Below are positions 50,401-62,556 of a stretch of DNA of 64,000 nucleotides, piece after piece. Below the pieces are notes generated by a model, which saw nothing but the letters and a program-made list of their open reading frames with translations, searched no databases and was not told the origin of the DNA. How positions within the stretch are numbered: position 1 is the stretch's first letter; every line of letters begins with the position of its first letter. The position numbers were made by a program, and so were the translations under genes. The stretch is from Xanthobacter autotrophicus Py2. GTDB lineage: Bacteria; Pseudomonadota; Alphaproteobacteria; Rhizobiales; Xanthobacteraceae. Location: NCBI GenBank assembly GCA_000017645.1, contig CP000781.1:248001-312000 (forward strand), written 5' to 3'.

Positions 50401-53400
50401 TCACAGCGAGCGCTGGATCACCTCGACGCGATAGCACTCGATCACGTCGCCGGCGCGCATGTCCTGGTAGTTCTCGAAGGACATGCCGCAATCCTGGCCC
50501 GCATGCACCACGTTCACCGCATCCTTGAAGCGGTTGAGCGTTGCAAGCTTGCCTTCGTGGATCACCACGTTGTCGCGGATGAGGCGGACATGCTGGCCGC
50601 GTTCCACGTTGCCGTCGGTGACGGTGCAGCCGGCCACCTTGCCCACCTTGGAGACCGCGAAGATCTCCTTGATGAGGGCGTTGCCCAGCATGGTCTCGCG
50701 ATTGATGGGCGCGAGCAGGCCGCTCATGGCCTTCTTCACGTCATCCACGAGGTCGTAGATGATGTTGTAGTAGCGGATCTCGATGCCCGCCCGCTCGGCC
50801 GCGTCGCGTGCTTCCTTGTTGGCGCGCACGTTGAAGGCGATGATCGCGGCGCCGGAGGTTTCCGCCAGCGTCACGTCGCTTTCGTTGATGCCGCCCGCGC
50901 CCGAATGGATGATGCGGGCCTGCACCTCGTCGTTGCCGACCTTCTCCAGGGCGCCGATGATGGCTTCCACGGAGCCGGACACGTCGCCCTTGATGATGAG
51001 GGGGAATTCCTTCCGCCCCGTGGCCTTCACCTGGCTCATCATCTGCTCAAGCGAGCCGCGCACGGTGGCGGACCGCGCCGCCGCCTTCTCGCGCTTCTGG
51101 CGCTGGCGGTAGTCGGTGATCTCGCGGGCGCGGGCCTCGTTCTCCACCACGGCGAGGCGGTCGCCCGCCTCCGGGGTGCCGTTGAAGCCCAGCACTTCCA
51201 CCGGCAGGGACGGGCCGGCCGTTTCCACGTTGGCCCCGGTGTCGGAGATGAGGGCGCGCACGCGGCCCCACTCCGCGCCGGCCACCACGATGTCGCCGAC
51301 CTTCAGGGTGCCGCGCTGCACCAGCACAGTGGCCACCGGGCCGCGACCGCGGTCGAGCTTGGCTTCCACCACGGTGCCTTCGGCCGCACGGTCCGGATTG
51401 GCGCGCAGGTCGAGCAGTTCCGACTGGAGCGCGATGGCCTCGAGCAGCTTGTCGAGGTTGAGCTGCTCCTTGGCGGAGACCTCCACCTCGAGCGTGTCGC
51501 CGCCCATGGATTCCACCTGAACTTCATGCTGAAGCAGCTCGGAGCGCACGCGCTCAGGCTTGGCGCCGGGCTTGTCGATCTTGTTGATGGCCACGATCAG
51601 CGGCACCTTGGCGGCGCGCGCGTGATTGATGGCTTCCACCGTCTGGGGCATCACGCCGTCGTCGGCCGCCACCACCAGCACCACGATGTCCGTCACCTTG
51701 GCGCCGCGGGCGCGCATGGCGGTGAAGGCGGCGTGGCCGGGGGTGTCGATGAAGGTGATCTTGCTGCCCGAGGGCGAAGTCACCTGGTAGGCGCCGATGT
51801 GCTGGGTGATGCCGCCGGCCTCGCCGGAGACCACGTTGGCCTTGCGGATGGCATCCAGCAGCGAGGTCTTGCCGTGGTCGACGTGGCCCATGATGGTCAC
51901 GACGGCCGGACGCGGCACCAGGCTTTCCGGGGCGTCGGGCGTGTCGAACAGGCCCTCTTCCACGTCGGATTCCGAGACGCGGCGCACGGTGTGGCCCAGT
52001 TCCTCGGCGATCAGCTCGGCGGTGTCGGCGTCGATCACGTCGGTGATCTTCACCATCTGGCCCTGCTTCATGAGCATGCGGATCACGTCCACGGCCCGCT
52101 CCGACATGCGGTTGGCGAGCTCCTGGATGGTGATGGTCTCGGGCAGGATCACCTCGCGGAGGATCTTTTCCTTGCTCTCCTGCGCCCGATGGCCAGTCAT
52201 GCGCTGCGTGCGGCGACGGAACGAGGCGAGCGAGCGCTGGCGCTCGTCGTCGCCGGACAAAGCGGTGACGAGGGTCAGGCGGCCACGCTGCTTTTCCTGG
52301 CCGGCGGGGGCGCGGGGCACCTTCACCGGGGGGGCGACGCGCGCGCCGGGGCCGCGACGGGCGGCACGGCGCTCCTCGTCCTCGGATTCGGCGGTGCCGG
52401 CCGGACGCGGGGTCAGCGGACGTGCGGTGGTGGTGGCAGCGCCCGCTCCGGCGGTGCCGCCGGTGCTCGCGCCGGCGCCGGCCGGACGGTTGCCCTGCTC
52501 CTCGCCGCCGAAACGCTTGCGCGCTTCCTGCTCGGCGCGGCGCTTGCTCTCGTCTTCCTGGGCGCGGCGGGATTCTTCCTCGCGCTTGCGGGCTTCGGCG
52601 GCCTCGCGCTCGGCGCGCTCGACACGCTCGCGCTCGGCGCGGCGACGGGCCTCTTCCTCGGCGGCGCGGCGCTCTTCCGCCATGCGCCGCTCTTCCACTT
52701 CGCGGACGCGGGCGTCGGCGAGGGCGCTGGCGCGGGCGTTGCGCTCTTCCTCGGTCAGGGTGCGCAGCACCACGCCGGAACCGCCGGGACGCTGCTGGGC
52801 GCCGGGACGGCCGGGAGGGCCACCGGCACCGGGACGGCGATCGGCACCGGGGCCGCCGGAGCGCGGCGGCTGGCCGGGACGGCCGGGAGGGCCACCGGCG
52901 CCGGGACGCTGGGAGCCCTGCGCGCTGGAATGGGACCCGGGACGGCTGGAGGCGCCGGAGGCGGTCCGCGGACCGTCGGAGCGACCGCCCGTGGACTGGC
53001 CGGGACGCGCCGAAGCCGGCTTCGCCTCGGACGCAGCCGGAGCGGCAGCCCTGGGAGCAGCCGGCTTGGGCGCGGCCGCCTGAGGCGCAGAAGTCTGGGG
53101 TGCAGGCGCCTGGGGCGCAGCGGCCTCGGGCGCCGCCGCCGTGGGGGCGGGCGGAGCAGGCTCGGCAGCCGCCGGAGTGGGCGTCGCGACAACGGGGGCG
53201 GACGCCGCAGGCGCCTCGACCACCGGAGCGGCCGGGGCCTTCGCCTCGACGGGCGCGGCAACCTGGGGCGCGGGGGCTTCCGCAACCGGGGCCGGGGCCA
53301 CGGGGGCGCTCACCGGCGCCGGAGCGGCCGGAGCCTTCGCCTCAACCGGGGCCGGGGCGGGCGCGACAGGCGCGGGAGCAGACGCTGCGGACGGAGCAGC

Positions 53401-53652
53401 GGCGGGCGCAGCCGGGCGCGGCGCGGCCGGTGCCGCTGCCGGAGCGGCCGGTGCCGCCTGCCCGGTACCCTGGCCGGCTGCTTCGCCGGGGGCGATGACG
53501 CGGCGCTTCACCTTCTCCACCACAACCGCCTTGGAGCGGCCGTGGCTGAAGCTCTGGCGCACCATGCCCTGTTCCACCGGGCGCTTCAGCGTGAGCGTCT
53601 TGCCGGTGGCGGGATGCAGCGTCTTGTCGCCTGGGGTCTTCGTATCGTTCAT
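50401..53652 (-). CDS. infB: Translation initiation factor IF-2
   Basis: The 1083-aa protein has a very long Ala/Pro-rich N-terminal region (about residues 60-330) followed by an Arg/Glu-rich coil ([20 protein letters not shown]), the IF2 N domain and the GTPase (G1 [16 protein letters not shown] at about residue 587; [18 protein letters not shown]). The C-terminal domains bind initiator tRNA. ATG 53652 is the accepted start ([20 protein letters not shown]). It is about 190 aa longer than E. coli IF2, all in the low-complexity part. Confidence 0.96.
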   Translation of the reverse strand: MNDTKTPGDKTLHPATGKTLTLKRPVEQGMVRQSFSHGRSKAVVVEKVKRRVIAPGEAAGQGTGQAAPAAPAAAPAAPRPAAPAAAPSAASAPAPVAPAPAPVEAKAPAAPAPVSAPVAPAPVAEAPAPQVAAPVEAKAPAAPVVEAPAASAPVVATPTPAAAEPAPPAPTAAAPEAAAPQAPAPQTSAPQAAAPKPAAPRAAAPAASEAKPASARPGQSTGGRSDGPRTASGASSRPGSHSSAQGSQRPGAGGPPGRPGQPPRSGGPGADRRPGAGGPPGRPGAQQRPGGSGVVLRTLTEEERNARASALADARVREVEERRMAEERRAAEEEARRRAERERVERAEREAAEARKREEESRRAQEDESKRRAEQEARKRFGGEEQGNRPAGAGASTGGTAGAGAATTTARPLTPRPAGTAESEDEERRAARRGPGARVAPPVKVPRAPAGQEKQRGRLTLVTALSGDDERQRSLASFRRRTQRMTGHRAQESKEKILREVILPETITIQELANRMSERAVDVIRMLMKQGQMVKITDVIDADTAELIAEELGHTVRRVSESDVEEGLFDTPDAPESLVPRPAVVTIMGHVDHGKTSLLDAIRKANVVSGEAGGITQHIGAYQVTSPSGSKITFIDTPGHAAFTAMRARGAKVTDIVVLVVAADDGVMPQTVEAINHARAAKVPLIVAINKIDKPGAKPERVRSELLQHEVQVESMGGDTLEVEVSAKEQLNLDKLLEAIALQSELLDLRANPDRAAEGTVVEAKLDRGRGPVATVLVQRGTLKVGDIVVAGAEWGRVRALISDTGANVETAGPSLPVEVLGFNGTPEAGDRLAVVENEARAREITDYRQRQKREKAAARSATVRGSLEQMMSQVKATGRKEFPLIIKGDVSGSVEAIIGALEKVGNDEVQARIIHSGAGGINESDVTLAETSGAAIIAFNVRANKEARDAAERAGIEIRYYNIIYDLVDDVKKAMSGLLAPINRETMLGNALIKEIFAVSKVGKVAGCTVTDGNVERGQHVRLIRDNVVIHEGKLATLNRFKDAVNVVHAGQDCGMSFENYQDMRAGDVIECYRVEVIQRSL

Positions 53653-54368
53653 TCCGTATCCGTTCCTTGCATCCGACCGGTTACATGCGCGTGACCCTCG
53701 CCCTGCCCATGCTCCTCGGTGCCGGACGTACCCGTCCGCCAGCGCAGGAGCTTGTGGCAGCGCTCGAGAAACCCTTCCGTCGTCGGATGCGCGAGCAGCG
53801 CCGCATGTACCACATTTGACCGCCCCAACGCCAAGTCCAATTCGATGCCGGTAAAGCAATCGACACTGGACACCTGGCGGGCGCCGGCATTTTCGACCTG
53901 GCGCGTGAGGGCCTTGAGCTTGCGCACCCCGTCCGGGCGTGCGTCCTGGGCGTGCAGGAGGACCCGCACGTCACCGGAGGCGAGAGCCGCCTCCACCTTC
54001 GTCGTGCCCGTCACCACCTTCCCGGCCTTGTTGGCCAGGGAGAGGGCGCTGCGGGCGTCCTTTTCCAGCAATGTATCCACGAGATCGGCAAGGTCGGGCG
54101 ACGTGGTGCCCTTGCCCTTGAAGGCGCGGCCGAAGACCTTGCGCTTCAGCGCGGTCTCGAGGTCCGCGCGGGTGGCGCTGATCCAGGCGCCACGGCCGGG
54201 CAGCCTACGGGTGATGTCCGGGACGATCGCGCCGTCCGGCCCCATCACGAAGCGCAGCATGTCCGCGACCGGGGTGACCCGCCGGGTGGCAAGGCACAGG
54301 CGCGACAGGGGCGCCCGCGCCGCCGCAAGGCTGCGCAGTCCCTCGTCCGTCTCGTCCTCGTCCACCAT
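53649..54368 (-). CDS. YlxR/DUF448 and L7Ae-like RNA-binding protein
   Basis: This 239-aa protein has a DUF448 domain ([40 protein letters not shown]) followed by an L7Ae-like domain ([40 protein letters not shown]). The double-domain form is typical of alphaproteobacterial nusA-infB operons. It overlaps infB by 4 bp. ATG 54368 is preferred to an earlier GTG at 54377. Confidence 0.9.
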   Translation of the reverse strand: MVDEDETDEGLRSLAAARAPLSRLCLATRRVTPVADMLRFVMGPDGAIVPDITRRLPGRGAWISATRADLETALKRKVFGRAFKGKGTTSPDLADLVDTLLEKDARSALSLANKAGKVVTGTTKVEAALASGDVRVLLHAQDARPDGVRKLKALTRQVENAGARQVSSVDCFTGIELDLALGRSNVVHAALLAHPTTEGFLERCHKLLRWRTGTSGTEEHGQGEGHAHVTGRMQGTDTE

Positions 54369-54396
54369 AGCGGGCACCGTGTGTCATCTCCCAGTC

Positions 54397-55991
54397 TCAG
54401 GCTTCGCCGGCGGCGGCGTCATCGCCATCCGCAGCGGGTTCGTCTGCCTCGATCCAGCCGGCGGCGACGCGGGCCTGCATGACCAGGGCCTCCGCGTCCT
54501 CGCGGGACAGTTCGAAGCCATCGAGGGCGCCGGCGTGGCGGACGGTCTCGCCGTCCTTGCGCTCGGTCCAGCCGATGAGGTCATCGGTGGCGCAGCCGGC
54601 CAGGTCCTCGACGCTCTTGATGTCGTTCTCGCCGAACGCGACCAGCATCTTGGAGGTGACGCCGGGCACGCTCTTCAGGTCGTCGTCCACGCCCAGCTCG
54701 ATGCGGCGGGCGTCGAGCGCCTCTTCCACCTCGGCGAGGTGCTTCAGGGCACGGGCCTGCAGCTCGGCGGCGGTGTCCTCGTCGAAGCCCTCGATGGAGG
54801 CAAGCTCCTGGAGCTGGACGTAGGCAATCTCCTCCACCGAGGTGAAGCCCTCGGAGGTCAGCAGCTGGCCCATCATCTCGTCGAGATCGAGGGCCTCGGC
54901 GAACATCTTGGTGCGCTCGGCGAATTCCTTCTGGCGCCGCTCGCTTTCCTCCTGCTCGGTCATGATGTCGATGTCCCAGCCGGTGAGCTGGGTGGCGAGG
55001 CGCACGTTCTGGCCGCGGCGGCCGATGGCCAGCGACAGCTGGGCGTCGGGCACCACCACCTCGATGCGCTCGCGATCCTCGTCGAGCACCACCTTCACCA
55101 CCTCGGCGGGGGCGAGGGCGTTGACGATGAAGGTGGCGATGTCCGGGTTCCAGGGGATGATGTCGATCTTCTCGCCCTGCAGCTCGTTCACCACCGCCTG
55201 CACGCGCGAGCCGCGCATGCCGACGCAGGCGCCGACGGGGTCCACCGACTGGTCGCGGGAGATGACCGCGATCTTGGCGCGGGAGCCGGGATCGCGCGCC
55301 ACCGCCTTGATCTCGACGATGCCGTCGTAGATCTCGGGCACTTCCTGCGCGAACAGCTTGGCCATGAACTGGGGATGGGTGCGCGACAGGAAGATCTGTG
55401 GCCCGCGCGGCTCGCGGCGCACGTCGTAGACGTAAGCGCGGATGCGGTCGCCGGTCTTCACCGTCTCGCGCGGCAAAAGCTCGTCGCGGCGCAGGATGCC
55501 TTCGCCACGGCCGAGGTCCACCACCACGTTGCCGTATTCGACGCGCTTGACGAGGCCGTTCACCACGTCGCCGATGCGGTCCTTGTATTCGTCATACTGC
55601 CGGTCGCGCTCGGCCTCGCGCACCTTCTGCACGATGACCTGCTTGGCCGACTGGGCCGCGATGCGGCCGAAATCGAACGGGGGCAGGGTGTCGGCGATGG
55701 TGTCGCCCACCTGCGCCGCCGGGTTGTGGCGCCGGGCGCCGTCCAGGGTGATCTCGGTGGCCGTGTTCTCCACCTCGTCCACCACCAGCAGGTGGCGGGC
55801 CAGACGCAGCTCGCCGGTCTTGGCGTTGATGTCGGCGTGGATGTCCGTCTCCTGGCCGTAGCGCGAGCGCGCGGCCTTGGCGATGGCGTCCTCCATGGCG
55901 GCAATCACGATGCTGCGGTCGATGGACTTTTCCCGCGCGACCGCATCGGCGATCTGCAGCAGTTCCAGCCGGTTTGCGCTGACGGCAACCA

Positions 55992-55992
<1 letters not shown>
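54397..55992 (-). CDS. nusA: Transcription termination/antitermination factor NusA
   Basis: The 531-aa protein has the N-terminal RNAP-binding domain ([20 protein letters not shown]), S1, KH1 and KH2 domains ([40 protein letters not shown]) and an acidic C-terminal helix-hairpin-helix pair. It modulates pausing and rRNA antitermination. It overlaps rimP by one base. Confidence 0.96.
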
Positions 55993-57227
<1,235 letters not shown>

Positions 57228-57734
57228 TCAGGCGATGGCGTCCAGCTCGGCGTCGGTGAGCGCGCCGGGCACGATGGTGATGGGCACCGGGAACCGCGCC
57301 GCATGGCCGGCCGCCAGCACGGTGACCAGCGGGCCGGGACCGTCCTTGCCGACACCGGCCGCCAGCACCAGGATGGCGATGTCGTGATCCTCCGCGATCG
57401 TCCGGGCGATGGCCTCGGCCGGGGACCCTTCCTTGATCACCAGCTCGGGCGAGATGCCGGCCACCTGGCGGGCGCGGGCAGCGAACTTCTGCAGCCGCGC
57501 CTCCATCTCCTCATGGGCTTCCGCGCGCATGAGGTCGGCGACGCCGAGCCATTGCTGGGCCACGCCCTCCAGCTCCAGCACGCCGAGCAGGACCATGCCG
57601 CCTTGCGTGCCGGCGGCGCGGCGGGCGGCGAAATAGATGGCGCGGTCGCATTCGGGGGTGTCGTCCACCACCACCAGGAACTTGCGGCGGTGGACGGGCT
57701 CCCGGCTGCGGCGCGGCGTTGCGGTCGTGGTCAT
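57228..57734 (-). CDS. UspA-family universal stress protein
   Basis: The 168-aa protein has the Usp fold (FLVVVDDTPECDRAIYFAAR, DHDIAILVLAAGVGKDGPGP, VPITIVPGALTDAELDAIA). The ATP-binding GxxG loop near the C-terminus is weak, so it may be a non-nucleotide-binding member. ATG 57734 is chosen; the longer frame has no site. Confidence 0.8.
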   Translation of the reverse strand: MTTTATPRRSREPVHRRKFLVVVDDTPECDRAIYFAARRAAGTQGGMVLLGVLELEGVAQQWLGVADLMRAEAHEEMEARLQKFAARARQVAGISPELVIKEGSPAEAIARTIAEDHDIAILVLAAGVGKDGPGPLVTVLAAGHAARFPVPITIVPGALTDAELDAIA

Positions 57735-58061
57735 GGCAGGGGCCGGCGCGGCGCCGGGCGGACCGGGGGATGGGAAGGACGGCGCATTCAGAAGGCCCAG
57801 ATGGGGCGCCGTGGGGCGCGAGGAACCGGCAGACCCGCCCATGGTGCCACGCCGGGATGGCGGAGGGGGAGGAAAATGTCGGGCGTGGCCGATCGTAACG
57901 GCGCGCCGCACCGGGGCACGGCAAAGCGGCGCGGCAAGACTGCATTGCCCGTCACGGCGGCGCTTCGCGATTCAACCCGGTGCGAATCTGCTCTAAAGAC
58001 GGGCCCTCGGTTCCCGCAAGACCGCCGGCCGCGCGGCCCGCATGCCGGCAAGGAGAGGCCC
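57735..58061. other. 327-bp intergenic region between divergent genes
   Basis: It separates the minus-strand usp gene and the plus-strand HbpS-like gene and must hold both promoters. No clear -35/-10 pair, operator, repeat or RNA was found. Confidence 0.4.
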
Positions 58062-58523
58062 ATGACCAACACGGCGACCAGCACAGCCACCGACCTCAGC
58101 CTGGAGGCGGCGCAGACCATCGTCACCGCAGCGCTTGCCCACGCCCGCGCCGGCGCCATGAACCCGCTCGCGGTGTGCGTGCTTGACGCCCGCGGCGCGC
58201 TCAAGGCCTATGCGGCGGAGGACGGCACAAGCCTCAACCGCGGCGAGATCGCCCGCGGCAAGGCCAATGGCGCGCTGGCGCTGGGCATGGGCTCGCGGTC
58301 CCTGTTCAAGCGGGCCAAGGACCAGCCCTTCTTCATCTCCGCCGCCACCTCGGCCATCGGCGGCTCGCTGGTCCCGGTGCCGGGCGGCGTGCTGATCCGC
58401 TCGGCGGCGGGCAGCATCATCGGCGTGGTGGGGATTTCCGGCGATACCTCGGACAATGACGAGGCGAGCGCCCTCGCCGGTATCACCGCCGCCGGCCTCG
58501 TGGGGGATCCCGGCCAGGACTGA
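58062..58523 (+). CDS. HbpS/GlcG-family protein
   Basis: This 153-aa protein has the GlcG/HbpS fold (LSLEAAQTIVTAALAHARAG, NPLAVCVLDARGALKAYAAE, ARGKANGALALGMGSRSL, PVPGGVLIRSAAGSIIGVVG). Members bind haem or small molecules. No signal peptide is visible, so it is probably cytoplasmic. GGAGAGG precedes ATG 58062. A bidirectional terminator follows. Confidence 0.82.
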   Translation: MTNTATSTATDLSLEAAQTIVTAALAHARAGAMNPLAVCVLDARGALKAYAAEDGTSLNRGEIARGKANGALALGMGSRSLFKRAKDQPFFISAATSAIGGSLVPVPGGVLIRSAAGSIIGVVGISGDTSDNDEASALAGITAAGLVGDPGQD

Positions 58524-58545
58524 CCAGCCAGGACTGAGGACGGAA

Positions 58546-58579
58546 AAAAGGCCCGGCGCGATGATGGGCCGGGCCTTTT
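58546..58579. terminator. Bidirectional terminator
   Basis: AAAAGGCCCGGC (58546-58557) pairs with GCCGGGCCTTTT (58568-58579) with runs of A and T on both flanks. It ends the HbpS-like gene and may also stop the minus-strand RutE-like transcript from the right. Confidence 0.88.
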
Positions 58580-58684
58580 CATTCATACCAACGGTCCCGG
58601 TCCTTGACCGGCGCCGAGAGGAGGCGCCCGAACACCGCGCGGGCTTATACCCATGCTGATGGGTCAATCTCGGCGGCGTGGGTA

Positions 58685-59275
58685 TCAGACGATCTGCGCG
58701 GCGTCGGCGAAGGCGAGGCGCGGCAGGCGGGGCATCACCTTCGAGGGATCGCCGTGGCCGATGGCGGCGATGAAATTGGTCTTCACCGTGCCGCCGGGGA
58801 AGAATTCAGCATCCACCTTGGCCGCGTCGAAGCCGGACATGGGACCCACATCCAGCCCCAGCGCCCGCGCCGCGAGGATGAGATAGGCGCCCTGCAGCGA
58901 CGAATTGCGGAAGGCGTGGGGCTCGATGGCCGCCGGATTGTTCACGAACATGTCGCGGAAGCCCGGATTGTGCGGGAACACTTCGGGAATCTTGTCGTGA
59001 AAATCGAGGGCGTAGCCGATGAGGACGATCACCGGCGCCGCCAGCGCCTTCACATTGCCGGGCGACAGGGCCGGGCGCAGGCGCTCCTTGGCCTCGGGGC
59101 TGGTGACGAAGACGAAGCGGGCAGGCTGGGTGTTGGCCGAGGTGGGGCCATATTTGACCAGATCATAGAGCGCGCGGATCTCCGCCTCGCTCACCGGCTG
59201 GTCGGTCCAGCCGTTCTGCGAGCGGGCTTCGAGGAACAGGCGGTCGATGGCGGCCTGGTCGATCTTGGTGGTCAT
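58685..59275 (-). CDS. rutE: RutE-like malonic semialdehyde reductase / nitroreductase
   Basis: The 196-aa NAD(P)H-dependent flavoprotein has the RutE features AAIDRLFLEARSQNGWTDQP, LYDLVKYGPTSANTQPARFV and LGLDVGPMSGFDAAKVDAEF. RutE reduces malonic semialdehyde in pyrimidine degradation. None of the other rut genes is in the window, so a general nitroreductase role is also possible. Confidence 0.85.
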   Translation of the reverse strand: MTTKIDQAAIDRLFLEARSQNGWTDQPVSEAEIRALYDLVKYGPTSANTQPARFVFVTSPEAKERLRPALSPGNVKALAAPVIVLIGYALDFHDKIPEVFPHNPGFRDMFVNNPAAIEPHAFRNSSLQGAYLILAARALGLDVGPMSGFDAAKVDAEFFPGGTVKTNFIAAIGHGDPSKVMPRLPRLAFADAAQIV

Positions 59276-59532
59276 GCTGAAATGTCCTTGGGGCAGCCGT
59301 GGCGCGCCGAGAACCTGATGCCGCGCGTCCCGGGTCGGGGAGTGTCGCCCTGGACGTAGGACGGTGCGGGCGGGGGTACAATGGCCCGGCTTGCAAGTAC
59401 GTCCTTGCAGTGGTGCACGCGGGCTGGCATCAGCGCTGCTGATCGGTTCTCCACTGCAATTGATGGGTGCTCCGCCGCCGAAGCCTCTATAAGTCGCGGC
59501 CTGTCCCGATCGCCCCGTTCCGCGAGCCTGCC

Positions 59533-60816
59533 ATGAATTCGCGTGCGTTCCCTGCGCCTGAAGATCCGTCCGCCACCCCTGAGTCTTCCCACCTGCCGCT
59601 GACGCCCGTCGGCGCGGGGGAAGACCCCTATCTGGAGCGGGTGCGCGACCCTATCCGCACCCTGCCCGAGAGCGGCATCGTCGAGGTGATGAATTACGGC
59701 CGCGACCGGCCCGGCATGATCCCGCTGTGGGCCGGGGAGGGGGATGTGGCCACACCCCCCTTCATCTGCGAGGCCGCCGCCACCGCGCTGCACGCGGGCG
59801 AGACCTTCTACACCTGGCAGCGCGGCCTGCCGGAGCTGCGTGGCGCCATCGCCCGATACATGGCGCGCACCTATGGCATTCCGGAAAATCCGGACCGCTA
59901 TTTCGTCACCGGCTCGGGCATGCAGGCGATCCATATCGCGCTGGCCATGACGGCGGGGGCGGGGGACGAGGTGATCATTCCCTCGCCGTCCTGGCCCAAT
60001 GCCGCCGCGGCGGCGCAGAAGGCCGGGGCGCGGCCGGTGTACGTGCCCTTCGCCTATGGCAAGGACGGCTTCAGCCTCGACCATGAGCGGCTGGCGCAGG
60101 CCATCACGCCGCGCACCCGCGCCATCTTCCTCAACACCCCGGCCAATCCCACCGGATTCGTGGCCACACACGACGACCTCAGGGCGGTGCTGGCGCTGGC
60201 CCGCCGGCACGGCCTGTGGATCATCGCCGACGAGATCTACGGCCGCTTCTATTATGGGGATGAGCCCCGCGCGCCCTCCTTCCACGACGTGATGGACGAG
60301 GGCGACCACATCCTGTTCGTGCAGACCTTCTCCAAGAACTGGGCCATGACCGGCTGGCGTGTGGGCTGGATCGAGGCCGACCCGCGGCTGGGGCAGGTGA
60401 TCGAGAACCTGATCCAGTATTCCACCTCCGGCGTCGCCGCCTTCATGCAGCGCGGCGCGGTGGCGGCGCTCGATCAGGGCGAGGATTTCGTCGCCCAGCA
60501 GATCGCCCGCGCCCGCAAGGGCCGCGACCGCGTCGCTGACGCGCTCATCGCCACCGGAAAGGTGGATCTGGTGAAGCCGCCGGGGGCCTTCTACCTGTTC
60601 TTCGGCATCGCGGGCCGGAGCGACGTGCGCAGCCTCGGCCTGACCCTGGTGGACGAGGCCAATGTGGGCCTTGCCCCCGGTACCGCGTTCGGTCCCGGAG
60701 GGGAGGGCTTCATGCGCCTGTGCTTTGCCCGGGGCGATGCCCAGCTCGCCGAGGCGAGCCGCCGCCTCGTGGCCTGGCTCACGGGAGACGGGCAGACGGG
60801 AGCAGGCGCGGCGTGA
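59533..60816 (+). CDS. PLP-dependent aminotransferase, class I/II
   Basis: This 427-aa protein has the aspartate-aminotransferase fold I landmarks: FVTGSGMQAIHIALAMTAGA, FLNTPANPTGFVATHDDLRA, IIADEIYGRFYYGDEP and the PLP lysine in FVQTFSKNWAMTGWRVGWIE. Substrates are unknown. ATG 59533 is chosen; the longer frame lacks a site. It overlaps by 4 bp the permease gene that follows, so both probably handle the same amino or oxo acid. Confidence 0.88.
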   Translation: MNSRAFPAPEDPSATPESSHLPLTPVGAGEDPYLERVRDPIRTLPESGIVEVMNYGRDRPGMIPLWAGEGDVATPPFICEAAATALHAGETFYTWQRGLPELRGAIARYMARTYGIPENPDRYFVTGSGMQAIHIALAMTAGAGDEVIIPSPSWPNAAAAAQKAGARPVYVPFAYGKDGFSLDHERLAQAITPRTRAIFLNTPANPTGFVATHDDLRAVLALARRHGLWIIADEIYGRFYYGDEPRAPSFHDVMDEGDHILFVQTFSKNWAMTGWRVGWIEADPRLGQVIENLIQYSTSGVAAFMQRGAVAALDQGEDFVAQQIARARKGRDRVADALIATGKVDLVKPPGAFYLFFGIAGRSDVRSLGLTLVDEANVGLAPGTAFGPGGEGFMRLCFARGDAQLAEASRRLVAWLTGDGQTGAGAA

Positions 60817-61916
60817 GGCCTCTTGCCTCCCACCTGCGGTCGGCCGTCGCGGCGGCAATAACTTTGGGGGCGGGCGCGCTTGGTGGCGGCGTGTTCGCCG
60901 CCCTCGGCCTGCCCGCGGCCTGGATCTCCGGCGCGCTGGTGGTGTCCATCGCCCTCGCCGTCGCCGGGGTGCGGATCGCGGTGCCCGAATGGATCCGCTT
61001 CCTCGCCTTCATCGTGCTCGGCACCTCCATGGGCACGGCGCTGACGCCCGAGACCTTCGCCCGCGCCGCCACCTGGCCCATCAGCATGGCGTGCCTCGGG
61101 GCCAGCGTGCTCGCCACCATGGCGGGGGGCGCCCTGTTCCTCAATCGCGTCGCCGGCTGGAGCCGGGAGACCGCGTTCTGGGCCTCCGCCCCCGGCGCCT
61201 TCGGCACCGTGGTGGCCATGGCTGCCGACACCAGCGCCGACCTGCGCAAGGTGGCCTTCGCCCAGGCCCTGCGCCTGTTCCTGCTGGTGGCGGCGCTGCC
61301 CAATGTGCTGGGCGCCACCGGGCTCACGGCCGGCGGCCTGCCGCCGCCGCCCCATGTCTCGACGGCGCTGGAGGTGGCGATCCTTCTCGGCGTGTGCGTC
61401 ACCACCGGGCTCGGCGCCGCATGGCTGAAGGTGCCGGGCGGACTCATCCTCGGGGCCCTTGCCGGCAGCGCGGCGCTGCACGCCACCAGCCTCTCCAGCG
61501 CCGTGCTGCCGCAGGCCTTCATCGTGCCCGCCTTCGTGGTGCTGGGGGCGAGCGTGGGGGTGCGCTTCCTGGGCACCACGCTCGGCACCATCCGCGCCTA
61601 TTTCTTCGCCTCGCTGGGGGCCTTCCTGGTGGCGGTGAGCATCTCCACCCTGTTTGCGCTGCTGGCGGCCTGGCTGACGGGGGATGACCTCGGCAAGCTC
61701 GTGACCGCCTTCGCCCCCGGCGCGCTGGAGGCCATGACGGCGCTGGGCTTCGCGCTGGGCTACGACCCGGCCTTCATGAGCGCCCACCATTTGTTCCGCT
61801 TCGCCGGACTTTCAGTGGCCCTGCCGGTGGCGGCACGGCTGCTGTTCGCGGCGGTGGAGGAGGTGGAGGAGGTAACGCGCCACGCCGGTCCGCCGGAGGG
61901 TGAGCACACGAAATAG
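60813..61916 (+). CDS. AbrB-family membrane permease (duplicated domain)
   Basis: The 367-aa membrane protein has about ten helices in two similar halves (GAGALGGGVFAALGLPAAWI; GLGAAWLKVPGGLILGALAG), as in the AbrB/DUF1056 family (putative ammonia monooxygenase-like or transporter proteins). GTG 60813 overlaps the aminotransferase stop (GTGA). It probably exports or imports a compound handled by the aminotransferase (inference). Confidence 0.82.
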   Translation: MRPLASHLRSAVAAAITLGAGALGGGVFAALGLPAAWISGALVVSIALAVAGVRIAVPEWIRFLAFIVLGTSMGTALTPETFARAATWPISMACLGASVLATMAGGALFLNRVAGWSRETAFWASAPGAFGTVVAMAADTSADLRKVAFAQALRLFLLVAALPNVLGATGLTAGGLPPPPHVSTALEVAILLGVCVTTGLGAAWLKVPGGLILGALAGSAALHATSLSSAVLPQAFIVPAFVVLGASVGVRFLGTTLGTIRAYFFASLGAFLVAVSISTLFALLAAWLTGDDLGKLVTAFAPGALEAMTALGFALGYDPAFMSAHHLFRFAGLSVALPVAARLLFAAVEEVEEVTRHAGPPEGEHTK

Positions 61917-61971
61917 TGTTCCGCTGCGTCAGTCCGGCGCTTGCCCGTGCGCGCCGTCCGCTCCTAACAGG

Positions 61972-62000
61972 ACTTACCTTTTGCCATCATGGCGGTAAGT
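61972..62000 (+). promoter_or_regulatory. Candidate HxlR-type operator of doxX
   Basis: ACTTACC (61972-61978) and GGTAAGT (61994-62000) are inverted repeats with a 15-base spacer that itself contains a GCCAT-C-ATGGC palindrome. DoxX genes are often paired with such dyads recognised by HxlR repressors. It lies 14 bp before the start codon. Confidence 0.5.
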
Positions 62001-62013
62001 AAGGAGAACGGGT

Positions 62014-62424
62014 TTGCGTATTCTGGATGATCTGGCGCTGCTGGCGGGCCGGCTGCTGATGGCCTCCCTGTTCCTGCCTGCGGGTATCGGCAAGATCGGC
62101 AACGTCGCTGGCTTCGCGGCGAGCCTGGCGGCCAAGGGCGTGCCCATGCCGACCCTGATGACCTATCTGACCATCGCGGTGGAAGTGGGCGGCGGGCTGC
62201 TGCTGATCCTCGGCTTCATCCCGCGCATCGTGGCGGTGGTGCTGGCCGGCTTCGTGGTGATCGCCACCGCCACCTCGCACATTTTCTGGCTGATCCCGGA
62301 CCCGGCTGCGGCCGCCGGCCAGCAGATCCATTTCTTCAAGAATGCGGCCATCATCGGCGGCCTGCTGGTTTACTTCGCCGCCGGCCCGGGCCGCTTCGCC
62401 CTCGGCCGCAAGGAATGGAACTGA
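62014..62424 (+). CDS. DoxX family membrane protein
   Basis: The 136-aa protein has four helices and the DoxX motif GRLLMASLFLPAGIGKIGNV, and closes with AAIIGGLLVYFAAGPGRFAL. DoxX proteins are quinone-associated and often under HxlR or redox control. TTG 62014 follows AAGGAGA and is the only good start. Confidence 0.85.
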   Translation: MRILDDLALLAGRLLMASLFLPAGIGKIGNVAGFAASLAAKGVPMPTLMTYLTIAVEVGGGLLLILGFIPRIVAVVLAGFVVIATATSHIFWLIPDPAAAAGQQIHFFKNAAIIGGLLVYFAAGPGRFALGRKEWN

Positions 62425-62448
62425 GGGCCAGCGGGGCTTGATCAGGAC

Positions 62449-62556
62449 CTAGAGGGATTTCCGCGCGCCCCGGCTTACGGAAGCTGCTCTAAAAGCCTTG
62501 CGCTGAAGCGTTTTCCTCCCGCGAACCGGTGTCCGCTTCGCTCGAAAACGCCCTAG
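62449..62556. repeat. Interspersed mosaic repeat, copy 2
   Basis: The 52-bp unit is at 62505-62556 (inverted relative to 35579-35630, 45/52 identical), with a weaker hairpin module at 62449-62492. The two copies are in opposite orientation, both in 3' gaps after genes. Confidence 0.7.

Noticed and set aside
49912..53694. 1260-aa open frame antisense to infB
   Set aside because: Low-complexity Gly/Arg/Ser sequence mirroring the Ala/Pro-rich part of IF2; no domain.
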